DNA of 64,000 nucleotides from Entonaema liquescens (taxonomy: Eukaryota; Ascomycota; Sordariomycetes; Xylariales; Xylariaceae). Both the position numbers and the translations under genes were made by a program. The notes beneath the pieces are model-generated. The model was not told the DNA's origin. It saw only the letters and a list, made by a program, of their open reading frames with translations, and ran no database searches. The stretch spans positions 1,612,001-1,676,000 of the forward strand of contig CADCSX010000023.1 of assembly GCA_902805475.1 (NCBI GenBank), read 5' to 3'. Positions 1-11,467 of the stretch are shown piece after piece; positions within the stretch are counted from its first letter, which is position 1; the number at the start of each line of letters is the position of its first letter.

Positions 1-1082
1 GGGGCACTATACAGAAAGCAGTCAGAAGCTAGGTGGATAGACACGTAAGCAACCAGGTAATATCCACTTCGTTTATCATGTTAAGATATGTAAGATTTGT
101 CACCGGGACTTCCGTCTCGCTCCGGGGGTTTTCAATGTATTCCCGAGGAAACTTAGCGGGCTTGGTTCGATGAGAAGGAATTGTGTATAAGACATGTATG
201 CGTATCCGTTATGGTATGGGAAATGGATACATGATTAGGATAGGACTTGCATGCGTACGCAGCAATAGATACACGTAGGGCTCATGGCGTAAGCTCGGAC
301 TGGAACTGGGACTTGGGACTTGAACTGGCGTTCGGCCGATGACTCGGGTAAGCAAGCAGACGAAATATGGGGGTACTGTGCCGCGCAGTAGCATGGGTGT
401 AGATTGTCAACTCCGAAGGATTGGGGAGCAGCGAAGGATTTTTATATAGGTAGGTGAGGTAATACCACGCGGATAGTCCCGGTAAGGTTGGTATTAGATA
501 AGCACTCGGTTACCGACGAGAAGAATGTTCTTTTTTTTTTTTTTCATTTTGTTCCCGGGCGGAATAACAGAACGGGGATTATGGAAGGGCAAGGTTCATT
601 TTTGCATGGCCCGGATGCCGTGCTTTGGGGAAGACCCGGGCCCGATTGCGCTAGTGAGATGAAGATGATTACATTATAGGTAAGTAAGCAAGTAAGTAAG
701 GTAAGTGAATAAGGTAAAGATAGGTCTTCCTTGAAAAGGAACCCTTATCATGCATAGGTATGTATTATAGGTCCTTGCATGGCGGCGGCGAAATATCCTA
801 GAAGCATTTCCTAGACTAATGCCGTATCCTAGCTGTTCCTTCGCCCTATACAAGGGACGGCCCGTAAGTGTCAGTAAAAGCCAATAAGCTAAATGCCATT
901 ATTAGCGTAGAGAGGACTTCTGGGTTTGCCTAAACACTTGCGGTTAACATCGTGATGCCATCTTGCCCTAGGCAAGTAAGCCGGCGTAATAGGTTGTTCC
1001 TCCTTACGTCCCCACCGCTTATCTTTATACAAATGTAGGTTAGGTAGGTTAGTAAGTATGCCATGCAAGCAGATAGCCTCAC
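1..1082. other. intergenic, no gene seen
   Basis: Short open frames occur on both strands but none has family similarity, codon regularity or a splice partner. A short T-run lies near 530-545, and GTAA/TAGGT-type short repeats near 680-715 and 1030-1055. It is the 3' flank of the minus-strand regulator gene. Confidence 0.6.
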
Positions 1083-2865
1083 TCAAGGCAGAGTCCTCCC
1101 GAAGAACGTGGGGTCCCTGTCGAGCTGCTCCTCGACCCATACGGGCCAGTCGTTGTAGCACCGATGTTCGGCGTCGACTTGGCGGTTCAGGTACTTGAGC
1201 CAGCGGACCATGCCCAGATTCATACTTCCGTTATCGTCTTTGCCGCTGCTGTTCTTATCCCTGTGCTGCGGCTCGCGCGCACGCAACCTATGCTCGGTCT
1301 CGGTTATCGGAGCCATGATCTGCTTGACCGCAATCCAGTGCGCGGCTAATAGCGTACACGTCTGACTCTCCGGGTCTACGAGCCGCTGGAACTGCGCGTG
1401 CGGCAGTTGGATCCACCACGCGTAGTGCTTGCACAGGAGCTCGTACGCACCGAAAGCCGACTCCGGTAGTGCTGAGGCCATGTCCAGAAGTAGACGATAG
1501 TACTCAGCTTCGACCTCGTACTGGCATCGGGGTTCTAATCCCTGGATGCTAGCTATAGCCATATCGGCCCAATCCCGGCGGATAGGGGCAAGCGCCTCCA
1601 TGAAAGGGCGAAGAAGCGTGGCGGACTTGTTCTCGTGGAGATTGCGGAAGAGGAATTTGGTGTTGCGCGTCCACATCTGGATCGAGACCAGCACAATACC
1701 GCGGCAAAAGGTCATGAATTCGGCCATCCCATCTTCAAGAACCACGGACTGGAAGGTTAGTGCGAAGCAGGTTGCCACTGATGAGAGGGTTGGTTAGTAG
1801 AAAAATAGTCTATGTCTGCAACTTGTATATAATGATAAAAAGATCCGGGGATAGAGTATTATGATGTGTCCCGGGCCAAGAGAATTCGTGGAGGGAGAAG
1901 CTATCTTATATAACGGTGGAAAGGAGTTAGGGGTATATATCCAACTTGGTCGCCTGAGAAATAGGGGGAGGGGACAAAATAACAAAAGAGGCTTCACGTA
2001 CCAAGAGCATTTCCTTCTTCAAAGGTATTTGTGGTTGGGACGTCGTTCAATGTCTTCTTAATTGCACTGATCGCCTTTAACCGGTGCGACATGGCGAAAG
2101 TGACCAGACTAGGGTCCTGCGACATGAGATCCGACGCCGCGAGACCTAATATCGCGTGCATGAGATACTCGTGCTATCATTTCCAACAGATCAGTACTAC
2201 AACTTCGAATTTCGCCTTGCATTGACACGTACTTTTTGAGATAAGCATGGAATTTCATGAGTCCATATGGATTCGTTCCCTATAGGTTGATGAGGAAAGC
2301 ATGTCAATAAGAAGTGCTGGAAGAACCGCATATCTTGTAGACTGAACAGTGGGACCTGGTGCTGCGGCTTTACTCCTGTTGTTAGCTTCTCTTGTAACAG
2401 ATATTGATCATGGGAAATTCATACTTGGTGTACGACTTGCGGCACTGCCGGATATTCACACTTCAGTCCCGCCCTTGTACAATGCGTGCAAGCCGGACGC
2501 GTTTCTTGACACTATTTCTATATATTAGCACTTTGAGCCACAACTGTTACACATAAGGCCCGAGTGCCGAATACCTTAATGCGACGTCTCTTGCAGTTGT
2601 AACACCCGCGCCGGCTCTTTGTGTGGCCCCGCCGTTCATGTCTTTGTTTCTGAGCCGAATTACTCCCAGCGGAAGTGGTCGTTGAGGAGGTGTCACTCGA
2701 CACACCGAGATGATGATTCAACACCAGGGCAGAACCAGAAGCTCCATCATTAGTAAGAAAGTCGATATTGTCGTCTGGATTAAAGTAGGTATATTCGAAG
2801 TCATCTCCACTGTTCAGGCTCACCCGCGGAACGATCCTAGGGTAGGTTGAGTTCAACGGTTCCAT
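1083..2865 (-). CDS. Zn2Cys6 transcription factor, UPC2-like (Fungal_trans_2 type)
   Basis: Nuclear DNA-binding regulator of the fungal binuclear zinc cluster class. I assemble five exons in transcription order: 2865-2575, 2511-2425, 2367-2233, 2173-2002, 1777-1083, giving 459 residues. The zinc cluster sits at about residues 85-115 with Cys at 88, 91, 98, 105, 108 and 115, the canonical C-x2-C-x6-C-x6-C-x2-C-x6-C spacing; the first intron (63 bp) falls exactly between Lys97 and Cys98, so unspliced the cluster looks broken. The rest (VPLFSLQDMRFFQHFLLTCF, then MHAILGLAASDLM, and a C-terminal MVRWLKYLNRQVD) matches the all-helical regulatory domain of UPC2/ECM22-like and many cluster-associated fungal regulators. 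Introns 2-4 have CTAAC- or CTGAT-like branch sites; intron 4 (224 bp) is long and the least certain. The N-terminus is Ser/Thr/Asn-rich and disordered. Target genes cannot be told from sequence; no obvious metabolic cluster is adjacent. Confidence 0.88.
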
Positions 2866-4350
2866 CTGGTCTCTGTTCCGATTATACGGGCTACGCGTCT
2901 ATAGACTAGACAATCCTCGAATAGGTTAGACCTATAAAGAAGTTAGAATGAGATGAATCTTTAAGAATTCTGAGATAAGTTGAGAATATCAACTTGCCAA
3001 GCCTCAGCTGGCCTCATCGAGCCAATCATGTGGCGTAAATTCGTGGCGATGCTCAAAGGCGACGTAATTGGCAACTAAGACAATGATATGTGATTGGTCA
3101 TTTTAACTACTATCGTAGCCTGGGCTGAATTGTGAGTTCCAATACCTTGGTAATAGATAAACCAGCAGTAGTAAACGCAACGGAACGTCGTGTGAACTAC
3201 GTACGAGTCAGGCTAACGAGGTATTCCTCGAAACATTCGTTGCAGGGATTATGCCTTACCTACCTTATATCCAATTGGGACATGCAAGTATGTAACAATT
3301 GTTGTACCTGGGGGAAGAAAAACCTAGACAAATATAAAGGAAAGGGGGTGGCCATATTTTTATTCCCCGTATAGGCATAAATTGATTAGGTAATATAGAG
3401 AACATATTTACTAGCGTCAAGAACCCTAATACCTACTACCTACCTAAGTACCAATAGCTACTGAGATATCTTGATAAGTAGTGTTATAGTCCATATAGGA
3501 TACTGATAGGCTATAGCAGAGAGATTTAGAACTCACCGCAACGAGTACGCTGTATTGGTACCACATATATCTTACCTAGGTCATGATATCCTATACCTAT
3601 ATGTAGTAAGATTAGTAACTGTATTGGCTTTCTCTAGTATTGCGTGCTTGTTCCAACCCTATCTCATCATCGGAAGAATACTAGTTGCTGTCAATATAAA
3701 ACACAACCCTCACCAGATAGCAAAAGAGATATATAGGTTACCTACACATAAAGCACTTCGATATGGTCTCGACCTTCAAATCGAAATTAGCAACGTTCTT
3801 ATTACATGTCAGTATACGCCAGTAGATATAAGCAAAGGGAATAAGGTCACTAGGAATGTGTAACCACGTAGGTAATCAATACCCGCGCCGAAGGTTGGGG
3901 GATGTGACTCAATTGAGAAGATAATGAAGAGACTAAGGTAAGACGCCTAGTCCTTGGCTCCACGTCTATGTATACTGTCCAGACTACTAATCCGAACCTA
4001 GTATTGACGTTTCTCTGACTTCGCGAGAACCAATGAACGAGGAGGGTATCTTTGAAACCATGAACCGCATAACTCCTGAGCGTATGCACTTATCTGTAAC
4101 CAGACCCTTTATGCCATCCCTGTTAACCTGTGTTCCTTTCCGTAACCATTCATCGCATCCTAGACCGAATATCCTAACCTTGAACACATGTCGGGCACGG
4201 TCAAGGTGAAATGGTACCGTCGTCGAGGGCCCTGGACGGCGTCTTATTGAATGTGCGTTTTCGGTAGACTGTGACGTCGAGAAGTCCATAGGAAAATTAT
4301 GAAATAAAGAAAGACCAAGGGAGGAAGGTGAATAGAGGCTTCTGATGCCC
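2866..4350. other. intergenic, no gene seen
   Basis: Upstream region of the zinc-cluster gene and downstream region of the small Cys-rich gene. Short plus-strand frames near 3132-3374 and 3555-3863 lack an ATG start or any recognisable domain. The DNA is AT-leaning, with scattered TACCTA/TAGGTA words at 3430-3450 and 3575. Confidence 0.55.
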
Positions 4351-4722
4351 TCATTTCTTCTTGTACTTCTTGTTGTTCTTGTTGTCGTCCGGCTTGTCGG
4401 CCTTCTTCGCATCGTCAGCCTTCTTAGCATTCATTCTCTCAAAGGCGGCAGCTTGGGCCTGTAGTCAAATAGTTAGCCCTCGAAAAAAAATATTTTAAAA
4501 AGGAATCAAAAAAAAAAAATACAAATTAACGAGTACATTCGAATTACGTACCACGCACTTGCAGCACTCCTCAGTCTTGATGTGGACCATCTGGTGGCCG
4601 ATGCAGCACGTGAGGTGCTTGACGCAGAACCTCAGACCGAACTGCTTCTCTTCTCTGCAATTTCCCTTGCTCTTCAAGGGGCAGTGATGCTTATTGGTGG
4701 AACGTTTTTTAAGGGGAGCCAT
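4351..4722 (-). CDS. small Cys/His-rich putative zinc-binding protein, 92 aa
   Basis: Two exons, 4722-4552 and 4458-4351, joined in phase 0 across a 93-bp intron that carries a T-rich tract near its middle. The first exon encodes 57 residues, starting MAPLKKRSTNKHHC and holding Cys at 14, 22, 33, 39, 40, 53, 54 and 56 and His at 12, 13, 36, 43 and 47, enough ligands for one or two zinc sites. The second exon is a short helix (AQAAAFERMNAKK) followed by a Lys/Asp/Asn tail ending KKYKKK. The fixed Cys/His pattern, clean splice and ATG context argue for a real gene. I do not recognise a named family; similar short fungal hypotheticals may exist. The basic tail could suggest nucleic-acid or nuclear association, which is only inference. 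Confidence 0.72.
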
Positions 4723-6047
4723 ATTGAAGGTGCGAGCCTTCGCTGCTGACTTTGTATGTTGTGGGTTTAGTAAGGGAACAGTGGAAAGCTGTTTGGGTCT
4801 TGGGTGGGCAGTGGGTTGAAAAGGTAATTGAAGGTTTGTGATTGTAAGGACTGCTGTATTGTATTGAGAATATTTTCGACGAAAGGAAAGAGATACCCTG
4901 TGTTTAAATATCTACTTCAGTTCCCCGGAAGTTGAGTGGCAGCTGTCAAGAAACCGCCGTGTCCTAGGTGACTGAGTGATCTGTATTCATGTGCATACCC
5001 TTTTTTGTTTCCCGTTATGACAATAGCACAGTTTAATTTGAAGTCTTTTTCTGATGACTCCATTGCCACGGAGTCATTATTTCCAAGTTCTTTCATTAAA
5101 TTATATGACACAATAAAGCTATTGTGTTATTTAGAGTTCCTCCTAGCCAGTGTGAATATATCTACCTGACTCCTTAACCAGAAAAGATCTGATATCTCAA
5201 GTGTACAGCTGTGACTGGGTAGACAGTATGATTTACTTCAAGCCTACACAAAATTCGAGAAAATAAGCAGTAGTGACCTAGGTAAACTTTATGTATGACT
5301 TTAACAATTGTAATTGTAATGGCAATTGGCATTTTTATCATAATGAGATGAGGAAATGTTTTTTTTTTATTTCTTTGTAGTACGGGAAACATAATAAACA
5401 AGTAAAGTCGTGACCTTGCCCTTTCAATAACGTTCAAGGTACATAATTGCTTCACGTATTGGCGCTGTCTACACAAGTTCGACGACGCACCCCTCTGGGG
5501 CGTTGGTCATTAATTAGGAAATCGGGCAGCAATCAAGGACTTTTCCGCAGTACTTCCGGATAGGTGTGCTTCTCACAGATTTTGATGTATAATTCAAGAA
5601 TTCGTAAAAGTTCATAAAGCTTCATTATTCCTTTTCCTCTTCTGGTAGCTGACGAGGACCGGAATAACCTCTAGCTTGCCTTAAAGTTTGCTACGCTATC
5701 CTTAGTCCTGCCCGATTTCCTAATTATACCTCCTAATACATAGTCATCTATGGCTGTAATATGAATTGAACCTAAGGTACGGCTCTTAAACATTATTAAG
5801 TCGGGATATCTTCAAATGTAGCGAGGAGGGGTAGTTTATTCATACCTAACACGTATTCATCAGGCAAAACTACCAATACTCTCATGTCATTTATATTCTC
5901 CCTAAGCTCGGTTTTTATATATCGGTATCATTAAGGGAAATCGATTTCGCAGCAGTTCGTATAACCATATTATAAACTATAGGACAGGTCTAGAGCGTTG
6001 AAATATCACTGGGTAGTGTGATGTGGCCATAAAATAACTATTGCTCT
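4723..6047. other. intergenic, no gene seen
   Basis: Promoter side of the Cys-rich gene followed by AT-leaning spacer. Frames at 4917-5111 and 5174-5476 have no domain signature and no splice continuation. Nothing else stands out. Confidence 0.55.
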
Positions 6048-7631
6048 CTACAGGAAGACGCAGAAGCGAGAAAGCATTGAAGGGCGTTTCTTCGGCTGAG
6101 TAGTAGTGAAACTCTCACCCTTCTCAAGATCAATCATCATCTCTTCCCGCCCGATAGCAATACCCTCCATCTGCTCAAAGCGAACGCCTTCATACAATTT
6201 CGGAATGTAGACCTCCTCCACTATAATAGTACTCTCATCTTCGTCCGAAGTAGCAACTTCATTGGTATTAGCGGTGTCATTCCTAGTCTGTTCTGTGGAA
6301 ATATCCTTACCTGATCCAGTGCCTTGCTCGGGAGAACTTTCAACTCCTATGGTGCAGGCCTCATCCTCTTGCATAATGCAATCTTCAATTTGTTCAGTGG
6401 CGGAGGGTTCTTCCGGCTCCACACGAAGTATAGTCGCCCACTCCTTAAGCATTTCCTGGGCCTCATTGAAGGCCATATTGGAATGCATGCCTTCAATGGA
6501 GAATCGAATAAGCTGTCTTGCAAGTCGATAAGCAGGTTCATAAGCAAATCGAACATAATCCGGACCAGCTGCCTCCTCAAAGATCTGCTTTATCTGGCAT
6601 CCTTCCGGCGTTGGTGGCGTATCATTCGCTGTGCGTTCGTCTTCTTCATCATCATCCTTCCATGTCCATAACCAAACAGGCGGTTTGCAGCACATGAACT
6701 GAGGGGCAAAGATGGCGCTGTCCCAATCAAGGACGGCAGAAATGATAGGAGAGCTCGCGTTTGATGTGGGGTCGACCAGTATGTTGCGCGGTTCTAGGTC
6801 CAGATGTGCTAATGAGGTGTAGCAATTGGCGAACCATCCCTCTGTTTCTAGCTCAGCAGCCATTTCGCAGAATTGATCCATGAGATCGGGTTCGAGAATA
6901 TCCGAAGGCCACATACGTAGGCAGTAGTCTTTCTGGGCCGTGAAAATCTCTTGTAGGACCTTTTTGATGTCTTCGGCTACAGGCGAATTGTTATATTCTC
7001 TGGCAGATGGAATGTCGGGACGTTTCCATGGCAAGATCTTAAGCGGTCCTTTCCCATCCTCAGAGAGTGTTAGGACACCGGACATGTCGCTACGAGTAGA
7101 TAGTAATTCAGAGTAAACATGACCAAGCTCTCGCGCAAGTCTGCATCGCTCCTCATGAGAGAGATCCTGATATGAAAATAGCAGAGCACGTCCAGGGATG
7201 CGGGTCTGAATGGTGTATCTGGTATTGAGCTTGTTATCGCCCACGCTGTCGAATTTAATGATATCTGGGACAGGAATCTTGCTATGCTCGTGGAGGAATC
7301 GTAGAGTGGCAACCTGGCTATCTAAGTACATAGTCTCAAACCGGGGTATTCGTATGATGTATTGGATATTGGTGTCCGGCTTTTCAGTCGATCGTCGGGA
7401 TACACCGATGATGCGGTTTTCTCCGCCTCCGGCCATCCGCTCCACGCTGATTTCTTCTTTAGTAGCATCTGGCCAGATATTGTGCAGAGCAAAGTCGAGG
7501 ACGCGAACTTGAAAGGTGTCGAATGGCTCTTCATCGGGAAACATGACCGATGAAGAAACCGATTCGGTATCGGTCTCACAACTCGAGAAACTCGAGTGGC
7601 TCGATCTCGAAGATGAGCTGGAGGAAGACAT
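6048..7631 (-). CDS. APH-family phosphotransferase/kinase-like protein with C-terminal CaaX box
   Basis: Intronless, 527 residues, ATG at 7631. After a Ser-rich disordered leader (1-30) comes an aminoglycoside phosphotransferase/choline-kinase fold: IIRIPRF near 92-98 supplies the nucleotide-binding strand (Arg in the usual Lys/Arg slot), HLDLEPRN at 276-283 is the catalytic Brenner-type motif (H-x-D-x4-N), and LDWD at 301-304 is the metal-binding Asp motif. This is a large, expanded and mostly uncharacterised protein family in Pezizomycotina; substrates are usually unknown. The last 100 residues are acidic and low complexity, and the protein ends in RFCVFL, whose last four residues (Cys-Val-Phe-Leu) fit a CaaX prenylation box. 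Leu in the last position favours geranylgeranylation in known systems, so membrane anchoring is inferred. All active-site residues are present, so I regard it as intact. Confidence 0.85.
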   Translation of the reverse strand: MSSSSSSSRSSHSSFSSCETDTESVSSSVMFPDEEPFDTFQVRVLDFALHNIWPDATKEEISVERMAGGGENRIIGVSRRSTEKPDTNIQYIIRIPRFETMYLDSQVATLRFLHEHSKIPVPDIIKFDSVGDNKLNTRYTIQTRIPGRALLFSYQDLSHEERCRLARELGHVYSELLSTRSDMSGVLTLSEDGKGPLKILPWKRPDIPSAREYNNSPVAEDIKKVLQEIFTAQKDYCLRMWPSDILEPDLMDQFCEMAAELETEGWFANCYTSLAHLDLEPRNILVDPTSNASSPIISAVLDWDSAIFAPQFMCCKPPVWLWTWKDDDEEDERTANDTPPTPEGCQIKQIFEEAAGPDYVRFAYEPAYRLARQLIRFSIEGMHSNMAFNEAQEMLKEWATILRVEPEEPSATEQIEDCIMQEDEACTIGVESSPEQGTGSGKDISTEQTRNDTANTNEVATSDEDESTIIVEEVYIPKLYEGVRFEQMEGIAIGREEMMIDLEKGESFTTTQPKKRPSMLSRFCVFL

Positions 7632-10600
7632 TGCGGCTTGAGCGACTGGTATTAGTATGTAGTATTTGGCATAATTTGATGAACTGATGATGTTGGAAAT
7701 GATGTGGGGCCGATTCTTGCCCGGATTGATGAACGGAGAAGAATGGAGTTTTCCCGGAAATCTAATGGGGACGTTCGAAAGAGAGGCGAAACTTTTCCGG
7801 AAAATGATTTAGAACAACAGATCAGGGTATTTGTAGTTTCTGCGCTGGAGCTTTGTACTGGAAGGTAATTATAGGAATTGTTGTTCTTGTGTGGTTTCTT
7901 GTTCGGAAACAATAGAAATTTTTTTATTTAAGCTCACATGAAGCTTTGTAAAAAATCAAAAAATGCTTGACCGGGAAACAACCCACTCGAAGAGCAGCAG
8001 ATACGTACCTAAGTTATACCTGCGTACCTTTGTAGTACGTATTTGTTCCGGACCTTCTGATATGATAACAAAGGATTGATTAATTGCAGCTCATTATTTT
8101 TACTGTAAAGTTCGAGCTAGAGTCAATGCACTTAGGAAACTGTTTGGTTGCCATCGAAAATGGTGATACAAGATAAATGAAACTACCTAAAGGTATCATT
8201 ATCACGCACCTACCTAGGTACGTATGTACGTATGTACGTACATAGTCAGGTACCTTCCAGCATTAGACCCACTATCCTCAGGACTATCATGAAAACCACT
8301 GTGACGATATGAGTGATGTGTGGTCAGAAAGTTATCATATTTATTCCAGGTGACGAAGATACAAATTCTCGCGTTCTACAGTGCTGAGGCTTGCAATACG
8401 GCTCGGGTACACCTCGCGATTTATTCGCTAAAGTAAATACATGCTGCAAACTTAATATTGCTGATTTATCTTGCATTCCGTTCAAACAACTTGGAAAACG
8501 ACTCATTTACAAATAGCATCTCCGACGGGTGGTAGTATGAACATAGCTATTACCTTAGGATATAAGTATCTGTGCTCTTGACTTGCCTGTCAGGAAAGGA
8601 CGGCTTGCTAAGTCATAATGTTATTGAGTGACGTGTTTGAGTGGCTTCTCGCATATGGCTTACACTTGATGAGGATTATTTCCATCAAATTTCATCATCT
8701 CGCACCCCTATGCACCGGGAAACTGTGTAGTCAGCACACCCAAAATTTGACTGTTGTCCTTGAAGCCTGATAGGTTGCTAGACGGAGCCACATGTCTCTC
8801 GTGAAGTAATTTAGCCTCCTTTTCTTTTGGAGGCGGGCTTGATCCGATGCTGGGTGAAACCAGCCTCCTATAAACAACCTCCTGGTTGAGAAACATGTAA
8901 AAAGCATCAATTATTTCTACTCGTGGACTATGTTGATGTCGCGATAGCCTATTCCTACTTGGTCTAGTTCGAAGTGGCTATTAATACTGAAGATCGCCCA
9001 AATAGTATCCCGAGATAGTAAAAGCCAAGCTTTGATGTGCCGTTACAATGAACAAGGGGCACAGAATCTTGGGAGAGCAACATATGGGCATGGAAACTCA
9101 TAACAATGCATTATGATGCCGATTCCCGTAAGAGCTGTGTCGTAACGTATTGTAACGCGGTGCTGCAATTAGTTGTAGCGATATTACTTGGGGAGTAATT
9201 TCGCTCCCGTCTCACAACCACGTCATTTGTAGGGCAGCATTTCTTCATTCTCTCTCGTCTATTATATACAAGGTCTGTGTAGATCACCAGGTGGCCGGTA
9301 CACCACATACGTCCACGTAAGACGCTAACCTCGAGAATAAGCAAGGCATAAGCAGTAGAAGCAGACGGTGGCGCCGGGATGGGGAGACCGGACGGGCGAA
9401 AAGCGTCCTCGGTCGGCCTACCATAACCAGCCATCCACGGCTCACACGTGGATCGAATCGTATAGAATCAGGGTCGGAAAACACTAAACCCGCCCATACA
9501 TTTTTTTCTGTACTTGAGACCGCCACCACATTTGCTGAAAAGAGCGCGCGGGGGTTTGTCGTCTTTCCCTTTTGTTCTTCTAGATTAACCAAAGAGGCAT
9601 GGAAATTTGAAATAGGACTCGGTACCGACAATATGAGGACAATATGAGGGTTGATATTGTTTTAAACTAGGTCATGAATTATGATATAATGTATTTGCAA
9701 CAATGTTCATCTTCCTACGGATGTGTATTTGCGACGAATTCTAGAACGAATCAAGAAGTTGGGACAGGAGGAATGATTATTACTGGGATGTTAGAATGTA
9801 TTGTGGCGTACTTCTAGTCCGAATTCAGGTAATAAAGTACGGGGCTATACTAACACACGGATCTCTAACAATCCCTGAAATCCTCCCACCCTGAGCCCAT
9901 TGTTCCTCGTGTTAAGCGGTCTGTTCAGGTGTTGTGTGCCTTGTTCCTGCAGCTCTAGCGGTTGTACCTGCATGCGCTACGTAAGAAGAAGTCTGACATT
10001 TGACTGTAGCCGAATGGAGGGTGGCTCTGTTTTTTGATTGGTGGGTTTCCTGTGCTTGGCAGATTTGTTTGGTAGCGCTCGTAAATATGGCACAATAGGA
10101 AACATTAAACACCTTTCCCGTTGAACCTTCCCTACATAGAAGTCTGATTAGGTGTATATTTAGCACTGAAGCATGAGGCTGTCGATAGAGTAAATCTGGA
10201 AGGGAATGCCCAGGAAAAAGGAAGAGATGAGTTTGAATGTTGTTTGATTTGAATTTGTACCACAAGCTACCAAGTTGACGCCCTTCCAACTATGATAGCC
10301 TTTAACAGTGAGAGTGAGTGGCCCCGTACCTAACCAACCGCGTAGTGAACGTACCTTGCATATGTACTATGTAGGTGCTGTGGGCACATGTATGTCAGGT
10401 ACTAATATGTAGTTGCCAATTCGATATCCGACCTAAAAGAGCCAATGGGAAGCAGCGGGTTTGGGTAACTGTCGTCTGAACTTGCAAGACTTAGCGGATA
10501 GGTACAAAACCGTCAACATCGAATGGTTTTGCGCTAATCGGATTGACTTTCGTCCCAGAGATCTTTTAGCGTGTCTGGTATGATTCTTGCCAGTCTTGGC

Positions 10601-11467
10601 GGTTAGTCCGGCCCTAAATAGCATCTCCTGCAGCTGAAAAGACGCTAGGTACCCCGGTTAGCGGCTGGCCAGACGAATCTAGCCACTAGAAAAGGTGGAA
10701 GGAGCTCCTTGTCTCTCCCCCCCCCCTTTGCCCCACAAGCATCCCGATTGCTGGATGAACCTGCAGGTACTACAGGTACTGCAAGTACACACACACACTC
10801 ACTTCTGTAGTTACTCACAAGCCGTCAGCAACATAAAACTCCATCCACGGACCCTTTATCCATTCTTTTCTCACTCAGCACCGTTTTTTTTCTTCTCGGT
10901 TATCTCCATCGAGAATCACCGCTCTTTTTCTAACCCCCCTACATTCATTTCTCAGTTCGTGTACATTTCCTCTATAAGGTCGCCAGTACGACCCATCCCA
11001 TCTCACTGCCTCACCAAGTTGTGACCGGCACCGAGTTGATAACACCCTACTCACATAGTTACCATTTGTGTGTTGTCCCTCGTTGAACGTCGCACACTCG
11101 CGGCCACAACTACAGCACACAATATTTATTGTCCAAGGGTGCAACTGATATCTCATCAAACTCGCATCATTCCTTCTGCGTCTTTGATAGACTGCACAAC
11201 CTGCTTCCCGTCTTGTTGCTGATATCCCAATTACGCAGCGCGTACAGACATCCTTCGACAATTTCATTCATTTCTGACGATATCGTCTGATACCGTCTCT
11301 TCCTTCCTTTGATCGAACTGCTGGCAACCTAACACTCCTTCCACGGAAATCGTAGCATCAACTCAAAAGAAGAAGACAACAACATAACTTGACATTGTCA
11401 AATCAAGCATATTAAAGACTCTACCTAAAATATTAGCACTCATTACAATCGCGAAGAATCGTTCAAC
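7632..11467. other. 3.8-kb intergenic region
   Basis: No supported gene. It contains the promoter of the kinase gene, a (TACGTATG)-type short repeat near 8216-8245 next to an ACCTACCTAGGTACG palindromic word, and, on its right end, a pyrimidine-rich stretch (C-run near 10718-10728, CT-rich 10850-10980 and 11300-11345) typical of fungal 5' untranslated/promoter DNA ahead of the glucanase gene. Frames at 9111-9631 and 9912-10289 show no domain. Confidence 0.5.

Noticed and set aside
3132..3863. Two plus-strand frames of 80 and 102 codons
   Set aside because: First lacks ATG and both lack similarity; sequence is A/T-leaning spacer.
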